Shown: positions 25,901 through 37,227 of the stretch, piece after piece
Layout of the letters: each line of letters begins with the position of its first letter
How positions within the stretch are numbered: position 1 is the stretch's first letter
Source: Chrysomallon squamiferum
Taxonomy: Eukaryota; Mollusca; Gastropoda; Neomphalida; Peltospiridae
Direction: 5' to 3'
DNA: 64,000 bases
NCBI GenBank assembly: GCA_012295275.1
Contig: CM022671.1
Coordinates: forward strand, 2,166,832-2,230,831
Notes under the pieces: model-generated
Database searches by the model: none
What the model saw: the letters and a program-made list of their open reading frames with translations, nothing else
Told to the model about the DNA's origin: nothing
Translations under genes and position numbers: made by a program

Positions 25901-27412
25901 CCACCTTTTTATCTCCCTCCCCATCTCTGTCTGTTTATCTGGCTCTCTATTTCTGTGTATATGGCTATATTAAATTTTCATAATCATAATGGCAATCTCT
26001 TTAATCAGTTCTGGGCTTTAAAATTTATTTTTATTTTTCCGTTTACCTTTTTGTCTTTTTCTTATGAATATATATGTGTTTAAATGATTGTGAATTCTTG
26101 TATCAGTTATTTCAAATATAGTCTTGTACAATCTAGCTTCAGATATTTTTTTTTATGCTTATTTAGGTATGTAATGGAAAAAGTGGACCTTGTTTTGGTA
26201 GGTGCAGAAAGAGAAGAAATTAGAGGAATTATAAATAAGGTATCTAGTTAACATTAAATGTTGATCATAATGATATAATAATAATAATAATGTTGAAGAA
26301 GATGATGATGATGATGGTATTAGTCAAATTAATAAAAATCAGTTCTGGCTATCAAGAAAAGATAACAATAAACTAACAGGTTTATGAAGATGTAACAGGA
26401 CTGAGATTTACATAAATAGAAATATGTTAAAAATCTGATTGCCTGAGTAAATTCTTGCAAAATAGAAAGGGGAGGGTTTTGGTGGGGTCTTTTTCTGCCC
26501 AATAACTGTGTTAATAGAGGGAGAAAAGGAAAATGTTCATGTGTGGAAGGTTATTATTTTATTATAATAATGTATTATTAATACAGACTTGTGACAAGAA
26601 ACAAATCAAATATTCATGTAGGAGTGTGAAAAATAGTTATCAGCATTTGTTTATATCATGTGAGGTACACTTTAATGCTTCTGTTATTGTTTCTGTACAG
26701 ATTGAAACATACACAATGGCCATATCAGCTAAAGCTATGAATAAACCAGTGTACATAGTAGCTGACAGTTTTAAGTTTGTTTGACTCTATCCTCTGAATT
26801 GGCAGGATATTCCAAATCAGTTTAAGGTAATATGAAATAGATTCATATTTTTATCACTTTTTAAAATAATTTATTTTCCTTTTTTCTTTTTTAAAGATAT
26901 TTTGGATTTGTTTATTTGGTTTAATTTTTTTTTTTTTTTTACCCTATTTTCCCCCTTTTATTCATTTTAATTAAATATTTCTATAATCTATCTATATCTG
27001 TCTGATTTATCTACATTTCAGTATTTTATTTATTTTTGTTTTGCTAGAATTTTCATATTATATTTCAAATTATTTGCTTTACAACAATGGCATCATTTTC
27101 ACCAATGTTATTTATTTGCTACAATTTAATAATAAAAATATAATTCTTATTTTTGTTAAATTACTAAGACTACACAGTTATGTGAAAAAAAAAGAAAATT
27201 GTAAAATATTTTATTATTTTATTAATGTTTTTGTTGATGTTATTGCTGTGTTCCAGTATCAAGCATCTGTACTGAAATCTTGTCAAGATTTAACTAAGGA
27301 GCATCCAATGGTTGATTATACACCACCTGCGTATCTCACTCTCCTTTTTACAGACCTTGGTGTAATGACTCCATCAGCTGTCAGTGATGAATTAATAAAG
27401 TTATACCTTTAA
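19942..27412 (+). pseudogene. EIF2B1: eIF2B alpha subunit, non-processed pseudogene with triplicated exons
   Basis: Translated exons match eIF2B-alpha, a regulatory subunit of the eIF2 guanine-nucleotide exchange factor. Exon 19942-20080 reads MRARLKDAKNTLSQTESSV then ELFLRFITLANL. Exon A reads QKIARLAHPFIIDGA, exon [19 protein letters not shown] then [12 protein letters not shown], and exon C KYKKLTALGILTTV. Then come 26167-26239 (YVMEKVDLVLVGAE), 26701-26826 (AISAKAMNKPVYIVADSFKF) and the terminal exon 27257-27412 ([20 protein letters not shown] then LYL and TAA). The ends match the animal protein, so the 3' end is complete, with AATAAA at 27446. Disabling marks: the N-terminal exon(s) are missing, exon A has TGA at a conserved Arg, another TGA lies at 26782-26784, the phase at the 20080/21100 junction is off by one, exon C is frameshifted, and the normally invariant GVVENGG motif is degraded to REEIRG. 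Introns are retained, so it is not retroposed. Confidence 0.88.
20689..26140 (+). repeat. Three tandem copies of a 1.8-kb, three-exon segment of the eIF2B-alpha pseudogene
   Basis: Unit starts (CAGATATTTTAATATTTAAT) are at 20689, 22514 and 24321, and the last copy ends at 26140. Lengths are about 1825, 1807 and 1819. The units are nearly identical by eye, and copies 2 and 3 are closer to each other. Each holds exon A (21100-21216, 22925-23041, 24734-24850), exon B (21621-21733, 23426-23538, 25234-25346) and exon C (from 22125, 23931 and 25751). All three exon A copies share the same TGA (21133, 22958, 24767), so that mutation predates the triplication. Copy 1 alone has lost the exon B donor (GGGAAA for GGGTGA). 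Unequal exchange or an assembly artefact could explain it; the small copy-specific differences favour real duplication. Confidence 0.9.
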
Positions 27413-28507
27413 TCTGAATGTGAAATCAATGAGAATGTCCCTGAGAATAAATAAGGTATTTGATTATTCACATTTTGGTATCTCATCTTTCTGGGTATTT
27501 TTTTTATATTGTGGGTTTTTTTTGCTCTGAAATGTATAAACAGAGTCTGCATCTCAACGAAACAGAAGGAAAAATATTATGAAATGCATGTGTAAAACAT
27601 GCAAATGATGCAATTTGATAAAAAGTAAGTAATGTATACCCATCAGATCTTTGGTATTGCCTCTTGTTTGCATGTGAATGAAAGAATGTTTTGACAATTA
27701 AAACTAATCAACAGTGACATTGACTGTGGACTTGAGAGTTCATTTCTGGGTTGCTTTGACCCAGTTTCATTAATATCAAGTGTGATCTTACATCTAGCTA
27801 AAATAATGGGCATTCAGAAAATAATGCTGAAAATATCGTTTGAGTCTTAAATTGTTTTAATATATATTGATATATTTTTGGTAATGGGTTTGACTTTAAG
27901 ACAGATAATGAAATGATGTTCTGATGTTGACAGGAAAAAAATGGAATTAGCTTTACTAGTCAAGATGATTTTTGGTATGGAAGATTGTCATCTGTCCTAA
28001 AATGCCCAGTTTTCTTAAGGGGGATGGTAAAGTGTAAATTCTCCTAATGTTTTGTACATCTAAACACCATTGAAATGATTGACAGATTAAATACATAGTC
28101 ATTGTTATGGTTGTAGAGCAAGTTCAGTTTTCCATATATTAAATGTGTGTGCAAGATTTAAACCAGATTGAAATCAAAACAAAAAACACACAAAAAAAAG
28201 GGAAAACTACAAACAACATGTTTAGCAATCTCGTCCTACCTGAGACATGCTTCCAACATCCAGATTTTTTATTGTTTATTCTTTTAAAAAAACAAACAAA
28301 ACCCTTAAATAAAAAGTTAAAATTGAATGTTTGAGATGACTGCATTTGAGTCTCATACTTTCCTATCATTCGCTCGATATGAATAATTTTGTGGTTGCTT
28401 TGTTTTTTTTGTTTTCTTTTCTTCCTGTTGATCTCTATTTTGCATACAAAATAATAAAATAAAAACCTCTTCATTACTTGTAAAATTTAATAAGTCCTTT
28501 CTATTCA

Positions 28508-28555
<48 letters not shown>

Positions 28556-28982
28556 AATATGGTGTAATTTAGAAAATTTATCATAAAAAACTGTGATATA
28601 ATGTAAAATTGCCTATGTGAGTAATGCATTAAATGGTTTCACCACACAATGCCTTTTTCCACGAAGTTAGTATTTGTATATACTGTTCAGTAACTGCTCT
28701 TGTGAACATTATAATAATTGCTATTAACAGACATAGGTAATGTATTCAGTAAGCTAGTTCTGTGATAAGATATGAGATCTACGTTTACATGTTTAATCGT
28801 ATGTGAAGGACATACGGGTTTTCGAAAATATATTGTCCGAGAAATAACCTAATTCGCGGAAATATTTACTGTCTTGTTTCGAAAGTCAAGTTACGAGTAT
28901 GAGTTAGAATTTAGAAACCAAAATTCAATGTATAGGTTTCTTTTTCTTTTCGATTTTGACAACGAGATTTTTTATTATAGCA
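27413..28982. other. Between eIF2B-alpha remnant and gene C
   Basis: 3' flank with AATAAA at 27446-27451, (ATT)n at about 28508-28554, then presumed gene C promoter and 5' UTR from about 28640. No other gene seen. Confidence 0.55.
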
Positions 28983-29043
28983 ATGCAGATAGATTTGATT
29001 ATATTATGTATTATTTGCTGGTGTGTTTCTAACGTTATTGTTG
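28983..29043 (+). CDS. Gene C exon 1, signal peptide
   Basis: The exon starts at the only ATG giving a signal peptide in phase with exon 2 and ends GTTG|GTAAGT, phase 1. Its length (61 nt) and phase equal those of the A-type signal exon at 5396-5456, which supports the start. A 1.77-kb intron follows. Confidence 0.85.
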
Positions 29044-30069
29044 GTAAGTATAATCGTGTGTGTGTGTGTTAAAGGTTAAAGTATCAGAAAAACATAATTA
29101 TTGTCTTTAATAAGGTAATATTTTATTTAATTATTACGCCGTGAAAGATTATAATTGTCTCCTTGAACTGTGGTCGGAATAATCATTATACTTGTGGTTT
29201 GACAAGTAGATGTTGATTTTCACTTCAGAAAAAAGAAAAAATCTTCCTTCAGTGCGGACATATCACAAGTGATTCCGTCTGCTTTGTAATTTTTTCTTTT
29301 TTTCTTTTTTTTAAATTTGTTTTTATTTCACTATATTTTGGAAGATAACCTACCTATAACATGACTAGTAAAGATACTTAGATACTTATAAGGGAGACCG
29401 GGACAGAATGGGACACTTTTTAGCAATTTAGTCTCTAATTCAAATAGAAATCGGAAAACAAACCGCTATCGTTGTTTAAAAGAAACTTTCATTATATAGG
29501 AGCAATTACAAATATCCTGATTTGTTACTCTTTTTGAATAATTAATGGTTAAAGACATCTACCCAAACTAACTCAAAACATCCCCTGGCTGGGGCAGGTT
29601 GGGTCACTCTTGGGGGCAGCATTGGTCAATGTATTATTCACAAGCTAAGTACATTCTAATACATTCAAATAATTATAAAAACCAGAATGTACAAGCACCA
29701 CCAGAGTTACAGCTGTAATAAGAAAACGCTGATGGTTTCCATCCTTTTCAACCGTGTAGCTGGACATTTTCTTAGCGTCTTAAGATCCAGTGGGAAGCCA
29801 GTATGCGAGGTTGTTAGTACATATTCAGTCATTTTTCCCTCTAAAACAATCAGTGGACAAAAAAACGGAAAGAAAATACTTTCTACACGGTTACCTGTTT
29901 AGGTGCCTCTAAAGGATCGAATGAAGATGCATTTAATGAATCAAGTTAAGATCTCTGTAACTGATGTAGAGAAGACGCCTATAGCCGAAGATTTATCGTG
30001 TTTGTTATTTGCGTACAACAAACGCATTATACAATCAGTATTATAATATGGACATGTCGATAAAAAAAA

Positions 30070-30123
<54 letters not shown>

Positions 30124-33100
30124 AATAAAAATCCTTGATAGAAATTGAAAACGTGTTTGCTGATATCGTATAATCTTTATCTCTCTGGACGGAACGTTTT
30201 GTAGTGTACTTGCTAAACCTCGAAAGTGCCATTGGTAGACTATTAATGTAACCATGAAGCGATTCAATTATAGCACTTGATGCCTAAATATATATTTCTA
30301 TTTCATTCTTATACATACTTATATAATTAAAAATACATTTATTGCCTGAAACAAGATACATATTTTGTTTTAGTGTTTCCGAAATAGTTAATAATAAATT
30401 ATTGTTTCTTTTTGTGTTACATTTATTGCAAAATACAATGTTAAACAAATAAAGAGGCTTTATACTGGAAATTTCAGTCTACATTTTCCTTAAAAGAAAC
30501 AGCAAAATGCTATGTGTCCGTCTGTCAGTCTGTCTTTGTGTTTTAGAATATGTATGTATGTATGTATGTATGTATGCTTATATGTTACACTGAATTACGT
30601 TTTGCTGCTCTGCGTACGTAACATTACATTATGTTACACAATTATATCTTACTTTCCTCCTTATTTTCTTTCTTGTTATTGTCATTTATTTATTTAATGT
30701 TTTTATGTTTATTTATTTAATCACGCTGATGTTAAATCAACTCTGACACAATAATTCACATACATAAATATAATGATGTGTGGTTCTTTTATTTTATTTT
30801 ATTTATTAGCTATAAGCCATCAACAACACTGCTCCTATTGTAAAGGGTCCTGTTTACGCTGCATGCCGGGATATTATGGAAAACACTGTGATATTAGTTG
30901 TAGCAGTTGCAAACCGTGCGATCGCCAGAGCGGAATATGTAATAGTAATGGTAAATATTTCTTTTCCCTCTCTTTTAATGATGATATAAAGAATTAATCT
31001 GAAATTATCTAATACATTTTCTATGCTGTATTTGTGCATATAAACGGCAATTATATTAAAGAGACACACAGTTAGACAGAGTGAGATAATAAGATATATA
31101 AATATTTAGTTAGACAGAAATGCATATATATGTACTATTGTTTTTATCATAACCTCTTATGACATCTGTGTTGTCTACTCATTTATTATGATCGATGTGG
31201 AAAGAAGATACACCACGGTTTGTCACAAGGGGAGGAAAGCTATGGCAAATAGCTGAGTGAGCGCATTGAGAGGGTCGACCTATGTCACAATGACCTTCCA
31301 CTGAGCTATTTTCACTGTGGACTAACAAGTCATTGTTAGAAAATCTTTATACAAGTTATCTCTTTGATTTATTTATTTATTTATTTATTATTTCAGAGAG
31401 AAATTTCACCGAACCACATGACTGGGCATACAACTGCATACAGTGCAATGGCAGTTGCAAATTGTGTTTTCCTGGATGGTATGGTGAAAACTGTACTCTT
31501 AAATGTTTAAACTGCGATATCGATAGATGCGATAAAGTCAACGGTTCTTGCTACAAATGCTCTCCTGGTTTAACTGGTAATAATTGTACAGAACTATGTC
31601 CAGACAATTGTGGATCATCTTTTGGTAACAAACCCGTGTGTAATCGACTTTCACAAGAATGTCTAGATGGCTGCAACAAAGGTTGGTGGGGAAATCACTG
31701 CCGTGAAAAATGTAGCGAGGGTTGTCTGTATTCAGAATGTTCTTACGATGGGACATTGTGTATACATGGTTGTAAAACTGGATACATTGGAGATCAATGC
31801 ATACGTACAAATTGTAATGAAAACTGTTCTGAATGTGACAAGGAAAACAACTGTTTAAAATGTAAAGACAAAATGTATGGCGTAAACTGTTCTCTGAGGT
31901 GTAATGAAGGATGTCTTGGAGGGGATTGTCAGAGAGATGGTTCATGCGAATGTCGCCATGGATTCTTCGGAACCGACTGTGGCAGTAAAAACAAAACTGC
32001 CGAAGGTAGACCACAAATTTATTAAATTTTAAAAGTTAATATTAGTGGTGATATAATTATTAAAAATTAACATTTGAAAAAGATGAATAGTAAATGAGAA
32101 AGAAAAGAAGATGTATTTTATACACACACATGCACACACACATACTACACACACATACACAGATACTGGGAATAATTGGTTACTCTCTTAAGATATAAGT
32201 TTTATCATTTGAAGATAGGAATGCCCCGTTGCAGTGAGGCTTTGACGAGACACACGCATACACACTTTATAAATACACACACATATTGGAGAGAGATAAC
32301 CAGTTAGGTAGAAAGACAGAGAGAGATAGATAGACAGAAAGCGAATATCCAATATTAAAATATGTTTATCACTGAAAACACTGACATGGTCATTATTCTT
32401 AGGTTCCTGTCCTCCTGGTTGGTTCGGACCCAAGTGTCAACACAAGTGTAACAACTGCAACAAATATGGTTGCGAAAAACAAACAGGAATTTGTCACGTG
32501 TGCAGAGAAGGGTATTTTGGTTACAACTGTTCAGATCGCTGTTCAGAGAATTGTAATTTAAATTACGATAACATTAACAAATCTTCCTGCAACCCAAAGA
32601 CAGGGCAGTGTTTATATGGTTGTGTTAAAGGATGGTTTGGAGACCGATGTGAAAAGAAATGCAGTTTAGGATGTCGAAATAGAACTTGTAACAAAATTGG
32701 AACAAAATGTTCCGAAGGATGCATTGATGGACGATATGGTGACACATGTAATAAGAAGTGTAGTAAAAACTGTATTAAACAACTTTGTGAAAATGATGGA
32801 ACGTGTCCTGATGGCTGCTATCCTGGATGGACCGGCAGATACTGTCTGCAGAATTCTCCTAAACTTGAAGGTAAAAGGGCATAATATGTTAAGTATCAGA
32901 TACAGTTAATGAGATCCAAATAAAATATTGTGTGAAAACAAAGAGAAAAAAAAAAAGAAAAAAAAAAAAAAAAAAAAAAAAAGAATTAAAAACAAAAAAG
33001 AAAAATTAAAAAATACCAGGTCTGAAACTTCTTAATTACATTATGTTTTTTTACTATGACTATTAAAACTGCTTTATATATTTTTATTATTATATACGTC

Positions 33101-34250
33101 CATTTTCATTTAAAGACTTCATTATATATATATTTCTAATAAAACAGGTTTATCCATATTTAATTTTATTCGTTTTGTTAAATGATATTAATAGATATTA
33201 CTGATGAACCTCGTGTAATTATTATTTTATATTTTTTATATTTTTTTTATTTGTAGGTTATGCGACAACACTTGAATTAATTATTGCATTCATTGTGTTT
33301 TTCGTTGTACTTTTAGCTGCTTATGTTATACGCAAGTAAGTTGTTATTAATCAGTTGTGTAATGAGTATAGTGTCCGAGCGCGAATGTTTGTTATTTTAA
33401 TTGAGATTTACACTCAGACATTTCTGTAGCATTTTATGAATACATATTTCACACCACATGTGTCTCTGATGTATGAAGTATTTCTTCATAAGCATTGTAC
33501 ATTTATTATTAATGATCTGTAAACAATTTTTATGCTTATTTTATTTTATTTAGTACGCTAGTGTTAGGTCTGCCTGATTTAGTCTATGCATAAAGAAGAC
33601 AATCGAAATTTTTTTAAGTTACTCAATGTGTGTATATATATTTTACTTAATCAATGATTATCACTCATTCTCTAAGTATATGCGTGTGCATCAGTATCTG
33701 CCTGCGAGCTTGTTACATATTTGATTTAACTGTTATGTTTATAGAGGCTGTAATAAATGAAGACAACATATATGCGTTTGAAGGTGTGTGTGTGTGTGTG
33801 TGTGTGTGTTCTAATGCTATTTTAGCTGTATGGATTATTCACTTTTCCTGTCTCGCACTTTATTCATCTCTCAACATATAACGTAGTTCTGTTACTGTAT
33901 ATATGTGTTTTGTATCATTTCACGTTCCTTTACGTTCCGATAATAAATGTTCCTTGTGTGTAATTTCAATAGAATCCATAAAATATTGACTGATAAATGA
34001 ATATTTATTTTGTTACAGGAATAGGAAGAACGCTGAACATAAAGAACCGAATTCAGCACCTGAATCAGTTTCTTTGTCTGACAACACATCAACGGTTACT
34101 GATCACTATGATCAAATTAATGAATCTCAGTTAGAGAGTTTCTCAGACATTTCATCAAATAACTCTGAACAAATTCCGTTATGTTTCAACAACAACAACA
34201 ACAACCAGATATATTTGCATCCTACAGTAGAAGATGTTTTTATTCCTTAA
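28983..34250 (+). CDS. Gene C: complete six-exon EGF-repeat transmembrane receptor (MEGF/SREC-like)
   Basis: Exons read as 28983-29043, 30810-30950, 31397-32005, 32403-32870, 33257-33335 and 34019-34250. Every junction is GT-AG, phases are 1,1,1,1,2, and the summed length is 1590 nt, exactly 530 codons including TAA. Residues 1-20 (MQIDLIILCIICWCVSNVIV) are a signal peptide. Residues 21-426 are roughly ten EGF/laminin-EGF-like units with recurrent C-x-PGWYG-x-NC and GWWG motifs. About 433-450 is a hydrophobic membrane helix followed by an R/K stop-transfer. The 77-residue tail is Ser/Asn/Glu rich, has an Asn run and carries tyrosines (HYDQI, IYLH) that might be phosphorylated. The family (MEGF10/11, SCARF) comprises cell-surface engulfment or adhesion receptors; ligand and role here are unknown. 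It is the only intact member of the cluster I can assemble. It lies 1.5 kb downstream of the eIF2B-alpha pseudogene, same strand. Confidence 0.9.
29690..29860 (-). mobile_element. Possible CENP-B/pogo-type transposase scrap
   Basis: The minus-strand frame reads MTEYVLTTSHTGFPLDLKTL then RKMSSYTVEKDGNH. The pattern (E-YVL ... GFPL ... LR ... EK-G) resembles the HTH region of CENP-B/Tigger-like transposases. It lies inside intron 1 of gene C. Sequence near 29395-29625 contains GGGACAGAATGGGACAC and similar G-rich words that could be element ends. It is short and weakly supported. Confidence 0.3.
31397..32005 (+). CDS. Gene C exon 3, main EGF-like block
   Basis: This exon has 609 nt without a stop and encodes residues 68-270. 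It opens with ERNFTEPHDWAYNC, which parallels the A-type exon 3 start (..STWSYNC), so the two genes share this module. Cysteine spacing is of laminin-EGF/MEGF type, and N-x-S/T glycosylation sites are frequent. The acceptor is TTATTTCAG and the donor GAAG|GTAGAC. Confidence 0.9.
32403..32870 (+). CDS. Gene C exon 4, second EGF-like block
   Basis: This exon has 468 nt and encodes residues 271-426. It starts with SCPPGWFGPKCQHKC and ends before KLEG, with TTCTTAG acceptor and GAAG|GTAAAA donor. It contains about four EGF-like units and leads directly to the transmembrane exon at 33257-33335. Confidence 0.9.
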
Positions 34251-37227
34251 GTTTCATGACAAGGGAGAAAGAAAGGAGAATGAAAAAACAAAAGGATGAG
34301 ATAAAAAATGTGTTCAACATAAGTATAGCGTTTAGCTTGCGTGTTGAGAAGAATATTTTAGGTATTTACTCCAAATAATAATAATAATAATAATAAGAAG
34401 AAGAAGAAGAAGAAGAAATAGAAAACAAAAGAAAAGAAGAACAACCAAACACTGTGTTGTAATATAACAATACATAGACCAACGTAATATTTGTATCTCT
34501 AGTACAAACATTACTTTTCTCTTTTCACAACCACTTAGGTATTAAAGCTTCTTTCATGTATTAGTTTCAAAGAGAAAAAAGAAGAAAAAAAAAAAATAAT
34601 AAATACGAAGAAAGAAAACAACCACTGTTGTGATAGGTCACTGGACCAGTTCTCCTTAGTTCGCGTTCCTAGATGATTTCCCATTCCAGTCAGACTAACA
34701 TGACTCGTTTATTACAGTACATGGAATGTGGACATTTTTCTTGATCCTGCTCAACAACTAATAATCTAAATCACTGGTAATGGACATAATATAAATCACA
34801 TGATTACTTAAAAATGTAACTGTAGAACTTTTATTGTTTGTTTCTAATTTCGAAAACATACTAACTACTTAATCTTTAATGTGTTCGAAATGTTTTGTTT
34901 AGATTAAAATTTATAATTTTTTGATGTAATTATTTATTTTGATGTTTACAAAGCTGTTAAAATTATTAATAAATCATTTAATTTTTGTGACGTCATTTAT
35001 AATTTCATTGTTTGTTCCTTTGTTGGCTTGTTTGCTTGTTTGTTCCATCATCCATTCATTTTTATTTATTTATTTATTTGAATATTTCCTTATTCATTAA
35101 TTTTTATTTAATTGTTAAATTAATTCAAGTTCAGGAATCTGTAGGTGACAGTTACATGAATCTCTTATTTTAACAATACAAAGCTAACCATCAATGTTGA
35201 TACCAGATCTTTCTGTTGAAGAAACAAAATTAGAAAACTATTCACCGTATTTCACTACTCGATTTAGTGCATTGCAGTTGTCGTAATTCTCCGAGAAGAA
35301 AGATTTCTAACTATAGAAATGAATATTTACTGAATAGAATTACTTGAGAATGCGAACGTGATCATGTTCAGTAATTTAATAGCTGACGTAATAACTTTAG
35401 ATCACGCGAGTTTTCACGACTAATTAAATAACTAAAACAGGAAGTTATTTTGTGTTTTACTTATTCAAACAAGATTATTAAACTGGTTCTCTTAGCCGTG
35501 TTAAAACTGTCGTCTACAATTTCTGTTTTTTTGATTCAAATGAACTATATAATGAATTTTTTTCTTTTTATTTATTTATTTATTAAGTAGTATAATAGTT
35601 GTTGCTGTTGTGGTGTTGTTGTTGTTGTACTGTGTTGATATGAACTTCTACTGAATTCATCATGATGTAATAAATAGAAATGTAACATTTAGCGGCAGAC
35701 GACTAGTTATCTTATATCTTTTTCTATCAATTATTTCTCATGGTAATCTCTTTAATTATATAAACCGACAGCGAGAAAATACCAATGAACAAGTGAAAAT
35801 AGATATAGATATATTTCTTATATTAAAAATATCTCTGACCAATTCTATTCATTGTATATAATTTAAATATCGTTTCTTTCTAAAAATCCAACATACATTT
35901 TGTAATACCTTATGAAAACAGCTACATATTATAAGTAATCAGTTATACATGTTAATTTTATTGCTGAAAAATCTTCATAGTTAAAATAATAATAATAATA
36001 ACAAACATGAACAAGCAATGAGGAAGATACAAATGTTGTACAGTTATCTTTGCAAATCTTATTACATTTTCCGTGGTCAGCACCATGGTTGTGATCTTTC
36101 AAACGTAAATGACCTTGCTGACGCTGAAGTAATAATTAAGCTGTAGTTACAGTCGTCATGGATTTAACTAATCACATTAGTAAGTTGTATCCTCATCAGT
36201 AGCATTAGCACTAATATATCATATGTATTCAGACGAAGAAGCTGATTCCCATTTAGAATTTGATTCTTGACCGTAAACTTTAATTATTTTTTCTGTAATA
36301 AATAAATGACTATTCTCAAATAATAATATGTAGAAAATTCTGCATTTGATAGAATAGAAATAAAAAATTTAGTGGAACTGAAATAACAAAAATACATAAA
36401 AATTAAAAGAAAGAGTGACCGAGAGAAATAGAAAATAATACACATAAACCTAAAATCAATATAAATAGGGTAAAAAAAAAGATATAAAAATAACTATGAA
36501 TATTTCCTCTAGGAATTTATGTCTGGTGTGTATCATGCGCTGTGGAAACAGAGATCAGTAGGTAACTTGATTCAGTCCTTATAACGCCTTTCTGGGAAAT
36601 ATTTCAGTACTCGCAAGAAAAGTTTTGTTCGTTTAAGCTTTCTTATCAGTGATAGAAAAAAAAAATAACAATTTGTTTTAATGCCATCTAAGTTATTACG
36701 GATATGTATCAGTTCTCTTGTGTCAATTTATCAGTTATAACATTTCACATTTGACTTTTTCTATATCTACATGCCTGTGTTGTATGTACATCGTTTCTTC
36801 TGTTTCAGATTATTTTCTGATTTTAACTTTCATTCTTTATTTATTTAATTATTGTTTTCTTTTCTTTTGTTCATTTGTTTTCGTTTATTTATTTATTTAT
36901 TTATTTATTTATTTGCTTATTTATTTATTTATTTATTTATTTTGTAAAGGAATCTGCTCATAAACTAACTTGGTTCAGTATCTGAAATACCACGAAGAAG
37001 GAAATCTATAGCAGTATGTTAATGATTAATATAATGTACCATGCAGTTTCTTTTTTTTCCCATTTTTAAAAATATTTTCACAAAATAATAATATATAGAA
37101 TTAATTAATTTATTTATGTATTTTATTGACTTCATGATAAGTTTTACTAAACATATTTTTTCACAAGGTTGTTTTGTTTTTCTGATTTTTAGATATATTT
37201 TATAACAAAACTCTTCTTTATGTTTTA
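34251..37227. other. Gene C 3' flank and intergenic DNA
   Basis: Begins with the 3' UTR of gene C, including an (AAT)(AAG) tract at 34376-34427 and an AATAAA near 34968. A conserved block at about 35265-35465 is an inverted copy of 52365-52565. An inverted B-type flank fragment is at 36527-36645 and (TTTA)n at about 36886-36944. No further gene seen. Confidence 0.5.

Noticed and set aside
20689-26140. The triplicated exons as functional mutually exclusive exons
   Set aside because: All copies of exon A carry the same TGA in the homologous frame, so no choice of copy gives an open message.
28139-28474. 111-codon minus-strand frame rich in Lys/Phe
   Set aside because: AT-rich chance frame with no domain, splice site or duplicate support.
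31538-32014. 158-codon minus-strand frame opposite gene C exon 3
   Set aside because: Antisense shadow of the spliced EGF exon, with no splice or domain support.
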